From NCBI GenBank assembly GCA_034509925.1, contig CM067527.1, forward strand, positions 5,685,001-5,749,000: a stretch of DNA of 64,000 nucleotides, given 5' to 3'. The DNA is from Hirudinaria manillensis. Its lineage: Eukaryota; Annelida; Clitellata; Hirudinida; Hirudinidae. Below are positions 22,361 through 33,498 of this stretch, in pieces. A model generated the notes under the pieces. The model was not told where the DNA came from, ran no database searches, and saw only the letters and a list, made by a program, of their open reading frames with translations. A program made the position numbers and the translations under genes. The number at the start of each line of letters is the position of its first letter. Within the stretch, counting starts at the first letter, position 1.

Positions 22361-23851
22361 AGCCTAATCACAGTGTGTGACAAAACGATTTTCGAAAAAC
22401 TCGCCAACAATGCTCATTGGCCACTCAGTACTTCAGCGAGAAGTCATTAAAATCTCAGTCAAAGAACAACTTCAAAAGGCATGCGTCAGTTCAAATTATT
22501 CCGTTTTGTCTTTCGATCCTGTCATTTCATTCATTGGCACACATTCGGAGCGACTGGCTATGATGGACTCGATCGGTTATTTCAAGACGGCGAATATGTA
22601 AAAGTAACCGTCTTAGTAGATTTTTTTTATCCACTTGCCATGTCAATCGACGCCCTAAAATGATCCATTTATGGTTTTAGAAAAGAGATTGAGAAGATAT
22701 ATACACTGAATACCTATAGGAGTCTGACGTGTGGAATTCTTCACTCAGATCAGTCGCATTTCAGCTTTATAGCTACGTAGTCCAATGTTTACTAGTGAGT
22801 ACTGCTCCACAATTTCTGAGGCTGTTCTACAATGTATTAGCATTTGACTGCATACTTTTATCGCGCATGGGTAGTGAGCTTTAATTCATCGATACCTACG
22901 TATGGGGAGGTGGCTGTGTTCCTGCAAACGAAATGGTTATTTTACATAAAAATCATTTAAAATCAGTTTTAAAAAAGTGACTCGGATTGACAACTCCGCT
23001 CAGACGGAGGGCACGCGAGGGTGGAATGGTTGTCATGAGGACCGCATTTGTGTTGTCACGACAACCACAACCACTTGCGCATTTACCAGACAATTGAGGA
23101 TATTGAAAATTGATGTTCAAAATTTTTTTTAATCACATAATTCTTCCTAAAATCCTTTCGTAACAGGTCCTTGTGACTGTCATACTCAACTAAACAAAGA
23201 CTCATTATAATAAGTGTTTGGCAATCCTTCGCATGAAAATGAACTAAACTGTCATTTAGCAGTGACCTTCACCAGCTTACTTAAGCATCGAGTTACGTTG
23301 TGGTAATTATAAGCTTCCCCCATAGGCGGACAGCATATTCAACATGCCTCTATTAAGCATTTTCATTGTTTGGTCTTTTGTTACACACCCAAAACCATAA
23401 GATAATAATAATAATATAAATATAATAATAACTATTATTACTCCTAGACTTCTTTTGGTCATAATATAATTGCCGTCATTATCTTATTTCACTAAAACTG
23501 GTAACTCTTTGGAATCCAATAAACGATTCGTTCTCGTTAGATCCGCTATTCAAGGCTTCTGCCTAAAGTCATTAGCCACCGATATTTACCAATGAACGGA
23601 TGACTTCACTAATATTTCATCGCAACTGCGATTCCGTCATCATTGTCCTGGGCTTCCCGATAAAAACTTCGACTAATACAGAAAATGCGGAAGAGGACCC
23701 ATCAGTAAAACCGTCAGCAAAGGTTTTTAGGAAGTGAAACGCTTACATTATTATTTCAGAAACTAAGACCATTAATTAAACAATGCATTTATTAAGATTA
23801 AATGATAACATCATTTTCTTTTTCTTTCCTGAAATTCTGCATTATTCTATA
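22361..23851. other. Intergenic: upstream of TRP exon 1a and 3' flank of short DDI1
   Basis: No exon was recognised. A GC-richer patch at 22980-23090 may belong to the TRP promoter. A minus-strand polyadenylation signal for the short DDI1 gene is possible at 23788-23793. Confidence 0.4.
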
Positions 23852-25746
23852 CTAAAACACCAACGACCTGGCGACGAGGGAAGAAAGAGCAATTTGGACG
23901 TCCCCTTTGGACTGCCTCAGTTCCTCGATGGCCTGTTCTCTTGTGAAACCGCTTCTGACGATGACTTGGATGTCTGACTCTTTGATTTCAATCGTGGCTT
24001 CACGGACGTCGGGAGAGTGTATTTCACCCTCTTCAGCGGGTTTATTAATTTCGTCCTGATAGGTCAATTTCGCATAAGAGGGAATGTCGGCCTCACTCAA
24101 GAAGGAGATTCTGGTGTCCATGGCGCCAATCACGAGTTCATTCTTTTTCAAATCAATTTCGCACTGCGCAAATAAAGATAAACAAATGATTAGACTATTG
24201 TTGCTTTTCTTATGTTATTCTGTATCTCTTTGATTTCGAACATCGCGTTTATGCAAAGAATTTAGTTTAGTTGTGATAACCCTAAAGCTATTAACTTCAG
24301 TAATTCCACAATATCAAACTTAGGACTATTTTAAATAAATTCATTGTCTCACCTGAAATCTTCTAAGCATGTCTAATCCAAGCAAAACATCTAAAGGTTC
24401 TTTCATAACTGAAAAAGAGCAATTCAGGAAAGCATCTCCTATCTGAACTTGACCTAGAGAGAAAAGAATTTACATGATTTAGTTCAACAAATGTATCCGC
24501 ATGCTGAGCTTTGCTTATTTGGCATTCCAATTCGAAATTGCGATTTGATATTTCAAAAAAATAAACTCACTGAGGTGAATTCTTCCTAATGTTTGTCGCT
24601 TTCCAATCCCTTGGACTGTCGAAGAATACCTGGGGTCAACCAATCTCATGAGACCGCATTTCTGCGCACACTCTTCGCTCATAATGGAGCATTGGGCACC
24701 TGAAATAGTCCATATGATTATGAAACAGCGTTATTTTAACAAGCCCATTATTTAAATTTTGGACTTTCAGTTTAATATGCTAGATAATATGCTGCGTTAA
24801 TATCAAGCGTGAATGCATAATTAAAACGAACTCCCATCGTAATTAGATTATCATATAACCGTTCCTAATTCAAACATTTAAAATAACCAAGGTATTTAAA
24901 TATTGAAATACTCACCCGAGTCGACGAGTGCCTTTATTGGGACATTGTTGATGCGACAGTCAATGAAGAGCAGGTAAACCCTGCCAAAACTCTCGGGATA
25001 GAACTCCATTGCTTCTATCCTGCTTCGCTCAATGTCCTCCATCCTGCAAATATGAAATACAACGATTGGTCAAAGTTGCTGCGACATTCTGTTTGATCGT
25101 AAAACGAGCATCTGTTTGCGTTCGATAAACGAAAGTTCGCAAAGTACCTGATCTTCTCTTCGATTCTTTGCTGCTCGTCTTTATCATAATAAGCAAATGT
25201 TGTGCCACTTTCCCCAGTCTGCCTTGACTCGACGGATCTTTCTGCTAAGAAAACGACTGTTGTTAGTTCAAGTAATTTCTTTTTATCCTGATTTTCACAT
25301 CACATTTTCACGTTTCGTTTTTATACATTAATGTGCTTTTAATTATTTATTCTCAGTTTTGCTATCAACCACAAAAACTAACCTATTAACATAAGTTAAT
25401 ATCAGATTAAAGCATGCTATTAATAACTTCGAAGCTTAATTTTCATTATATTAATAATCATCACCTTGCACTTGTGCCAATAACATTTCGTCATTTGTAA
25501 TTCCATAGTCTCTCAGCTTCTCTACAAGTTTAAAAGTTAAATATGAAATAAAGCAGATGCTTTTGCCATTAAAAAAGTAATTTATAGTTTACTTGTGTCG
25601 TTGTCCAATAAATTTCCATTTAGAAAAAGAGAAACTGGAAGCCCAAGTTCGTTAGAGCAGATGACTTTCAGAGAAAAGAGATCCATATTTGGATCTGCGT
25701 CGACGCAAAATATATCCCCAGAAAGAGTCGTGACAGTGACAATCAT
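23852..25746 (-). CDS. DDI1-type ubiquitin-directed aspartic protease, short paralogue lacking most of the helical domain
   Basis: Seven exons on the minus strand: 25593-25746, 25465-25521, 25148-25244, 24916-25043, 24571-24699, 24353-24453 and 23852-24163. They give 325 residues, all junctions in phase. Order of parts: N-terminal ubiquitin-like domain ([15 protein letters not shown] onward), short linker, retroviral-protease-like aspartic domain with the catalytic motif D144-S-G in [11 protein letters not shown], and a C-terminal UBA domain ([16 protein letters not shown]). DDI1 proteins cleave ubiquitinated substrates and assist the proteasome. This copy keeps the catalytic Asp, so it is probably active. 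It lacks the two exons that code the helical domain in its neighbour at 29970-32802; only [11 protein letters not shown]-like residues at its end remain. The exons of 128 and 129 bases around the active site have the same length and phase in both copies, so the copies arose by DNA duplication. Confidence 0.92.
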
Positions 25747-27377
25747 GTCGTTGTTGAATGCGTGTCAAAGGAATAAAAAAAAGTTCGAAGGATTACGATT
25801 TGTCGTTCTTGGTTCTAATGGTACAACGAATCCAAAGATGCGATGTTGTTTTATTTTAAAAGTTAACTTAAAATTTTTTCAAGATGTTATTGTTTAAAAA
25901 TTTTTTTATTGTTTCCAAGTTGAAGGGGTGCCTGTATACTGTCAAAGCTTTGTTTTTCAAGCGGAGAGCTGGGCTGAACGCACCACGGGTTAAAAACACC
26001 ATTGGATCTGTAGGAGATAAAATTTTAATGTAAATTCAACTTACCCAACTTATAGGGAATTTTTTGTGTCCGATCTAGCTTTTTCGAAATTTTTGTGACT
26101 ATGTTCACGACCGACGAGTTTTTTGTTTTCGGCGGTGAAAATTAATTTTGTGTGCGTCGTTAACTTCTTTTCATTGAACAAACTAGTTGGAGTTAATTTT
26201 TATATCATTTAGTGTAATAAATGGACAAAATGTTTAACTTTAAAATTCATCTATTGCTTTATTAAATAACGACATGATCGAGATTTTCCATCAAGGGCTG
26301 AATGGGGGATGAATGCACCACTTTAAACTGGGCTGGTTGCAGTATTCTTCATCAAAATCCCTCAAATTCTATGTTCGATTACGAGACTTTTTTTTGGCAA
26401 ATTGGTGACACAACCGCATATTTGCGTAAAAATGTTTTGATGAATGTTTTATTTAAAAATGAACTTGTTAATTTGTCGTTCTTATTTTATATTGTCAGTT
26501 GTTCTATAAATTACTGAAAGTCACTGAAAGAGGCCTGGTCAAGCTGTAATGCAGCTACATGAGGAATTTCAAAAACAGATAAAATTGAAGAGCAAAAGAT
26601 ACAAAAGCAAAAAATGTTATATCCATATAAATCAGCCAACGAAAAGTCACACAATGTTAGAAATGATGATGAAAAACATCCTAGTGCAGTAGAAATTATG
26701 CTGCAAGATGGTTTGCCATGCAGTTTTGAGGAGGTAACATTCCTAATCTCATTTTCTGGTCATAATTTGAAAGTTTAAAACACACTTCCGCAGATGTTGA
26801 ACTAGTTCGAATAAAAAAAATTAACACTTGCATCGTCAGTTTGATGTTTATTACATACACATTTAAAATAAATAGTTAGAAGTTAAACAAGCGAAGTTTC
26901 AGTGGTTTGCAATCCACTCTAAGGGCTGGTGCATTTTACAAGGAGGTGGGGCAGGTTGCAACACTTGCCCCTCCCTTTTTCAACTTTGCTATCGTGGTTT
27001 TATTTTTTGAGATAGAGAATTTTTATTAAAATCGAATTTGAAGCCAATCTGCATAGCTTAAACATGGTCCATAATGAGAATAAAAACATGCGAAGTCAAA
27101 TTTGAAAAGTGGTGCGTATAGCACCGCTCTCCCCTACATCAGAAAACTTTGATCACGACTGATCTCATTCGTTAAACCGAGGCCAAATAATTTTTAAATT
27201 ATAAATATTTTATATATAAATGATTGCTTTTGTTAAATAATAATTCTTGGTGAGGGCTATCGACATAAACTAGAAATAATATTTGATTTTTAATGTATTG
27301 TTTATCTCGCTAGTCCGCGTTATCGTGGAAAGGTGTATCTCGCTCTATCGATCGAGGGGTATTCTATAGGTTAAAGG
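25747..27377. other. Divergent intergenic region between short DDI1 and mitochondrial EF-Tu
   Basis: No confident gene. Two stretches (25960-26350 and 26900-27130) share GCACCAC- and GGGCAGGTTGCA-like wording and are GC-richer than their surroundings, which suggests decayed copies of a repeated element. A 53-codon plus-strand frame at 26530-26705 is rich in Lys and Gln and has no recognised domain. The last 100 bases before 27378 would be the EF-Tu promoter. Confidence 0.3.
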
Positions 27378-29473
27378 ATGCGGATGCTAACATTTATTTC
27401 CAAAATCGCATTTAATAGTTGCCGATCGACTACTTTGAAATGTCTGAATAATGGAAGCATTAAAATCATAGAGAGTTTGAAACGTTATTGCTCTACCAAA
27501 CCCCACTGCAATATTGGCACCATTGGACACATTGACCATGGCAAGACAACTCTGACTTCAGCCATAACTAAGATATTAGGAAACGAGGGACATACGAAGT
27601 TAGATACTTTTAGTTGAATCTTGTTTGTACAGATATATTTAGACCAAAAATAATGTAATCGGTGCCCATGTCATGTTTTTAATTTTATAACTGGGAACTT
27701 TGCATTCCTAATTTTATCAAGGCTGTTTCTTTATTTGAGAACAATACTTTATTTTTAAAGGTTTATGTCCTATGACCAAATTGACAAAGCACCAGAAGAG
27801 AAGGCTCGTGGTATAACTATTAATGCCTGCCATGTTGAGTACATCTCAGAAAAAAGGCATTATGCCCACACCGATTGTCCAGGCCATCTGGACTTCATCA
27901 AGAACATGATTGTCGGAACATCCCAAATGGATGCTGCAATCCTTGTAGTTGCTGCAACAGATGGCGTTATGCCTCAGACAAGGGAGCACATTCTACTGGC
28001 CAAACAGATTGGAGTCAAAGACATCGTGGTGTTCGTAAACAAGGCCGATCTGGTTGACAAGGAAATGGTGGAATTGGTCGAAATGGAAATTTCTGAACTT
28101 CTGCAAGAGGTTGGATATGATTGTTAAGGGATCACTTTAGGTGTTGTGTTGGTCTCGTAACATAGTAGTATGTTTATTGGTACTTTTTATTAACCACATG
28201 CAAGGTTTCAACAGCTTTGGGGCATATTTAGAAATGAATGCTTATAATAATGTGTAATATTGACTGCAATTTGAAAACCTAAAACTCAACCATAATTTGA
28301 TATTAATCTCCAGATGGGCTATGATCACGAGAAAGTTCCTTTTGTCTCGGGATCAGCCCTGTGTGCTCTTAAAGGCGTAAATCCCGAACTGGGTGAAGAA
28401 GCCATTCGCAAGCTCGTAAAAGTTTTGGACGAGAAAGTCACGGTACCCGAGCGACAAAAAACCGGGCAGTTCATCATGCCTATAAACACGGCCTTCACTG
28501 TCAAGGGAAGGGGTACGGTAGCTGTGGGTACTGTTCAACAAGGCATGTTGAACAAAGGCGAGGAGATTAAGGTCGTCGGTTTAGGAAACAACATCAAAAG
28601 CCACGCTTCAGACCTACAGGCAAGATTCATCTTTATATATATATATATTTATAATATAAATTTTTATATAAATAGGTGTTGCAAAATGTAACGTTATTCC
28701 GAGATGACGTTTCACTTTTGTGAAGTTATGTTGTATTTGTCATGAAATCCTGCAAGAAATTTTCAATTAGTAGCATTTAGATTACATTCTTTCCTCCACA
28801 GATCTTTCAAAAATCCGTACAAAGTACAGCAGCAGGTGACAATGTAGGCATCCTGCTCAGGGGAGTCAAAAAGGAACTCGTGGAAAGAGGCATGTTTGTC
28901 TGTACGTCCGATCCCAAAAGAGGCGAAGTGCCGGTCCAGACGGAATGCTTTTTGGCACGCTGTTACATCCAGAAAAAGTCGGAAGGGGGAAGATCGAGAC
29001 CCATAACCAGCGGATACAGGGGCATGATGTTCGTCGACACTTGGAACATAGACTGCCACATAACACTTCTCCCTGACGACTGCAAAGAAGTTCAGACTGC
29101 AATAGCAGAAGCAGAAATAGATTTAACAGGGGAAGATTTGGGCATCGTTAAAAAAGATCAGAAGCCCTCGGAAAAGCGAGACGCTGAGCGCGTGGAAAAG
29201 AAAGACGAAGGCGATGACGAGTCTCCGCAAAAACTCTTGGCGATGCCAGGAGACGTGGTCTTTGCCAAAATGTTCCTCCGCAAACCGATGGTCCTCAGGG
29301 CAGGTCAGCGATTCTTCGTCAGAGAAAACGAAAAAACGGCGGTGACCGGCATCGTCACTCAGATCAAACCGAAAGAAACGGCACAAATCAAAGGCTTCAA
29401 TTGGGAACCGCCAAAGAAGCACCATCTGGTGGGTAACTGCTCCACGGTACTCAGACGCAAGAGGTCAAAGTGA
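27378..29473 (+). CDS. Mitochondrial translation elongation factor Tu, with insertion and basic C-terminal tail
   Basis: Delivers aminoacyl-tRNA to the mitochondrial ribosome as EF-Tu-GTP. Four exons: 27378-27598, 27761-28109, 28314-28619 and 28802-29473, giving 515 residues. The first 45 residues are basic and hydroxylated without acidic residues, as in a mitochondrial presequence. GTPase motifs are intact: GHIDHGKT (G1), DCPGH (G3), NKAD (G4) and GSAL (G5). Domains II and III follow. Two departures from the usual roughly 450-residue family length are visible: a charged insertion of nearly 50 residues in domain III between LPDDC and LAMPGD, and about 20 extra basic residues after the point where TUFM normally ends ([11 protein letters not shown]...RRKRSK). 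Intron 3 has a GC donor (CAG/GCAAGA). Intron 1 joins HTK to [17 protein letters not shown] in agreement with the family. The sequence is fairly divergent and may be a second, specialised EF-Tu as found in some invertebrates. Confidence 0.93.
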
Positions 29474-29499
29474 TGACGTTTTTTTTTAATTTTAAACGC

Positions 29500-29505
29500 A
29501 ATAAA
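29500..29505 (+). terminator. Polyadenylation signal of the EF-Tu gene
   Basis: Canonical AATAAA 27 bases after the EF-Tu stop codon. Confidence 0.7.
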
Positions 29506-29969
29506 TCCTAATTATTTATTGAACCTTGTGGTTGCACTCATTTTCAGTTTTTACTGCATGAGAGTAAATAAATAGAGATATTTGTCACTTATATTCATAA
29601 ATAAATCGACCGCTGCTTATGTCAAACTCATGATACCAGGCCTCGAATGACACCAGATTTACGATTAAGCCATACTTATGAGAAACAAAGGGATGACTTT
29701 TGTCTTTTTCCCAACTGTGCACTCCATGCAAAAACTAGTGTTAAATCACGTTAGTACCAAAATCGACGGAGGTGACGGTTGTCATCAGTGATGTTTTAAT
29801 AAGGAGGTTAAAACGCTATCATCGCTTATGGAGATTGACACAGTCGACAGACATGCTCTGACCATCTTAAGTTATCAAATAACTTCAAACGATTTCCCAT
29901 TTGGCCGTGCAATCATTCATTTTCAATATGTTTCCATCCCTGACTGCAAATTCAAATCCTCGTGTCGGA

Positions 29970-32802
29970 TCAGGAGGACTGGAAGAATCGGGCGAGGAGC
30001 GAGGCCAGGGCCTCGTCGACGTTACCTCCCGAGTTTCTCAGCTCTTCGACCGCTTGCTCCCTCGAGAATCCGTTGTCCGTTATCTGCCTGATGCTGAACT
30101 CCGGGAAAGCGGACGTTCCCCGGGGGTCGACGGACGTCGAGATGCCCCCCGTCGTGGCGTCGTCGACGGTTTCCATGGGAACGCAATCCTCCTGCCGAGT
30201 CTCTTCCGATTCTGCAGAGCAACGATTGAAATAAATCATCAATTGTGTCACTGTATCGGGCCTGTTATTCAATTTATGAATGCTGAACAACCTTTGGACC
30301 ATATCAATCCAAGAGGATCGGTTACCTGAATTGTTGTTCTTATTTTTGCTCGGGACTTTCTTAGACTTGGACAAGGCCTCGGAAATCTGGCGCTGTTCCT
30401 CCTCTTCGGTCAGAGTTCGGTTGAGCCGGGCATGGACGGGCAAGTCGGCTTCTCCCAGGAAGGGGGTCCTGGTGTCTGACGTGCCGATGATCAGCTCGTT
30501 ATTCTTCAGATCGATTATGCACTGCAGGAAAAAGTTGTGCATACTTAAAATCATGTTTTCATGAAAGTATATTATAAATTTGTTGTGAATACATCTTTTT
30601 AACTACACTATTATAGGTTCCATAACTCCATCAGCCATATTGCCAAATTCTTATGCTGAATCATTGCAACTTTGCAAGCCACAAAATAGATAATCATTAC
30701 TTAGATACCTGATGCCTTTTAAGCATATCCAGCCCTAACAACATGTCCATGGGCTGGTCTTTCAGTATGCAGAAGGAACATTGGAGAAAAGCAGCACCTA
30801 TTTGCAGTTGGCCTGGAATATAATGTAATTTCAATAAATATTAAAGAATAAACATTCAATAAACTTTAACACAAGCATGGCAAGACTACAGAATGGTGGC
30901 AACTAACAAAGATGGACTTTTCCAATGATTTGTTGAACTCCGACCCCTTTGGCGACCCCTGTGAACCTTGTGTCAGCAAGTCTCATGATGTTACATCGTT
31001 CTGCACAGGCCTGGCTCATGATTGTCGTTTGGGCACCTCGAATGAAAAATCACCGATTATTCAATAATATCCCAATAGTTATACCTAACAGTTCCAATAG
31101 TGGAAATAATTTCAACCATTGCTTGCCAACTACCCTCTCTAAAAAAGGCCATGAGGTTTGAATCTATTTCTTAGCGAGTTTGGACTCACTATTCGCCTGA
31201 ACTCACCCGAATCTACAAAAGCCTTGACTGGGTGATTGTTAACCATGCAGTCGATGTACAACATAGAGACCTGACCAAAACTCTCAGGGGCGTATTCCAT
31301 GGCCGTCTCCATGTTATGCTCCACATTCTTCAACCTATGTAAAATCAAATTTAAATAAAAACCTTAATTGGCAAAGAATGCCAATAAATAAATAAAGAGA
31401 TGACATAATAATGTACATAATTAATATTAATTAATAATAACAATCTAATTAATAATACATCTGAAGCCACAGAGGCAAGAAGACGACGGTCGTCCTTCCC
31501 ACCTGATCTCCTCTGCAATCAACCTCTGAGCCTCAGAATCAAAAGGATCAGAATTCAGGAGCAGAAACTTTTCCTTTTCTCTCACTTCTCTTTCCTTCTT
31601 CTGCTGTGCCAAGACTTGGCTGAACCTCTCTGCATTGTATTTCAAGCCATAACTTAACTCAAAAGTAATTGAACAAAGTGTTGTTAAGATTGAAGTTGTT
31701 TGCTTGGTCAAACTTCAGCTGTTTACCCAGTAAATATATATTTTTCCTCAACAGATGAATCTATCAGAAATTAGTTTAAAAAATTGAATATCTGCTTTAT
31801 ATTTGAAATAAATGCATTTAAATGATGTATATCATTGATATTAAATAAAAATAATGAATTTCACATTTTGAATAATTTCATTTAAAACTAAACAGCTAAT
31901 TTTTAGATCAAATTTCTTCTAATTCTCTTTAAATGAATACAAATTTAAAGAAAGAGCTCACCAAGGTTTCCACTGAGAAGGGCATCGGCCAAGGGCGGAT
32001 TCCTTTCTTTGAGAAGGGCAAGATCGTGAGGGCTGTTGAGGATAATCTCCCTCAGAACCTGAGGGTCTGCAAACTCAGACGAAGACGCACCGATCTGAGC
32101 ACCAGAAGTGGAGGCAGAACCGGGGATGGCTATGCTACCAAAGTCGATAAACGGAGCTGCAGCAAGTCAAATCCGACTCGTTAATTAACTTCGATGCAAA
32201 CGAATAAACCGGCTTAACTAACATTAGCTTAATAAGCATGGACAATCAAAGATTATGATCAAATAATCAAAAAGAACTCGTCACCGTTCGAGGAGGCCCC
32301 TTGGCGAGGCCTGGACTGTTGTTGTTGGGTGAGTCCTTTCTCGCCTTGTATCCTCTGCATAAGCAACACTTCGCCGTCGACAATTTTGTACTCTTTCAGT
32401 TTTTCTGCACATTTCCATAGTTTGTAGGAAAGAGTTGGTCAGGATTAATTGTATTACTTAAAATCTTATGGCAAGTCAACACATGAATATGCCTAGTCAT
32501 GTTCCAAAATATATCAGATTTTGAAATAAGATAAAAGGTTATAGCTTGGCCCATCAAACTACACACCAATTAATCAATCAGGACCACATGCTTAATCATA
32601 CATACAACATTATTTCGAACATGTATTTTCTTTACTAACTTTTGTCATTGTCCAATGGTCTTCCGTTGAGGAAAAGAGAAACTTGCGCGGCAGGTATATT
32701 GAACTCTATGGCGCAGAGACTCTTTAGAGCTGCCAGGTCCAAATCTGGACTCACTTCGAAAACGAACATTTCATCGCTAAGAGTCGTAACAGTGACAAGC
32801 AT
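29970..32802 (-). CDS. DDI1/DDI2 ubiquitin-directed aspartic protease, full-length paralogue
   Basis: Nine exons on the minus strand: 32640-32802, 32285-32404, 31962-32156, 31503-31629, 31207-31334, 30908-31036, 30709-30812, 30326-30521 and 29970-30211. They give 467 residues with every phase consistent. Domains in order: ubiquitin-like (1 to about 73), a short Gln-rich linker, helical domain ([20 protein letters not shown] through [16 protein letters not shown]), aspartic protease domain with D243-S-G in [20 protein letters not shown], and a C-terminal UBA ([20 protein letters not shown]). In the family, DDI proteins bind ubiquitin and cleave highly ubiquitinated proteins such as NRF1/Skn-1. 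The 3' end converges on the EF-Tu gene, 496 bases away. The start faces the CCDC50-like gene. The last intron (30212-30325) is 114 bases, a multiple of three, and is open in frame, so a retained form would add 38 residues before the UBA. Confidence 0.95.
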
Positions 32803-33498
32803 TTTCTTTCGGAGTAGACGTAGAAAAGTTTCAAAATATTGAGCGAAAAATGCTCGGTGGAAACAGTCGGAGATGGAAAAAATAACCGCGTAATTTCAGG
32901 TCTTAGAAAACAAAGCAAAACAGAAACAGTCAAAACTGACCACTCTGCTGACTGCACGTTGATTGGTAAAAGTAATAGTGGTTACTTTATAAGGAATTGC
33001 TTATGTCATTTTTATATTTTTTCCCATGCATTTACTTTGTGCCATAGGTTTTTATATTAAAACTCTGAAAAACTTTTATTTTAAAATAAAATTCTTCAAT
33101 CTGTTTCAATACATTAGTTTGTCAATTTTATCTATTGCATATTGAATCTCGATCAGCCAAAAAACTGTTCAGTGATGCAGAACTTATTCGAATTACAACA
33201 TTTGATTATGAAAAATATTATCATCTCTTACCATTTAAAATATTATTTCTTTAGTGTTTATTAAGAATTATTAATTTGTTGTTTAAGAACATCATTACTA
33301 TGTATATCATGGTTTATATTATTGGGACACTCCCAAACCTCAAACCGCATTTGTTATAGTTGCGGCATATTGTTGCTTTGGGTTTTCATGAGTTGAGATT
33401 TGAGTTTGCCTAATAAATACTGAATAAAGCCTACAATTTAATAACCTATAATTCTCATTTTATTTACTTTCGTCTTTGTAATCTTGAAACACTTCTAA
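32803..33498. promoter_or_regulatory. Divergent promoter region, long DDI1 / CCDC50-like
   Basis: The two start codons are 696 bases apart and face away from each other. No other exon was seen between them. The region is AT-rich without a clear TATA or CCAAT arrangement. Shared regulation is inference. Confidence 0.4.

Noticed and set aside
26302-26517. 71-codon plus-strand frame beginning MGDECTTLNWAG
   Set aside because: No family match, no splice context, and it lies in a stretch that looks like a decayed repeat.
23852-32802. The retroviral-protease-like domains as signs of an inserted retroelement
   Set aside because: They are flanked by UBL and UBA domains and split by conserved introns, which identifies the cellular DDI1 family.
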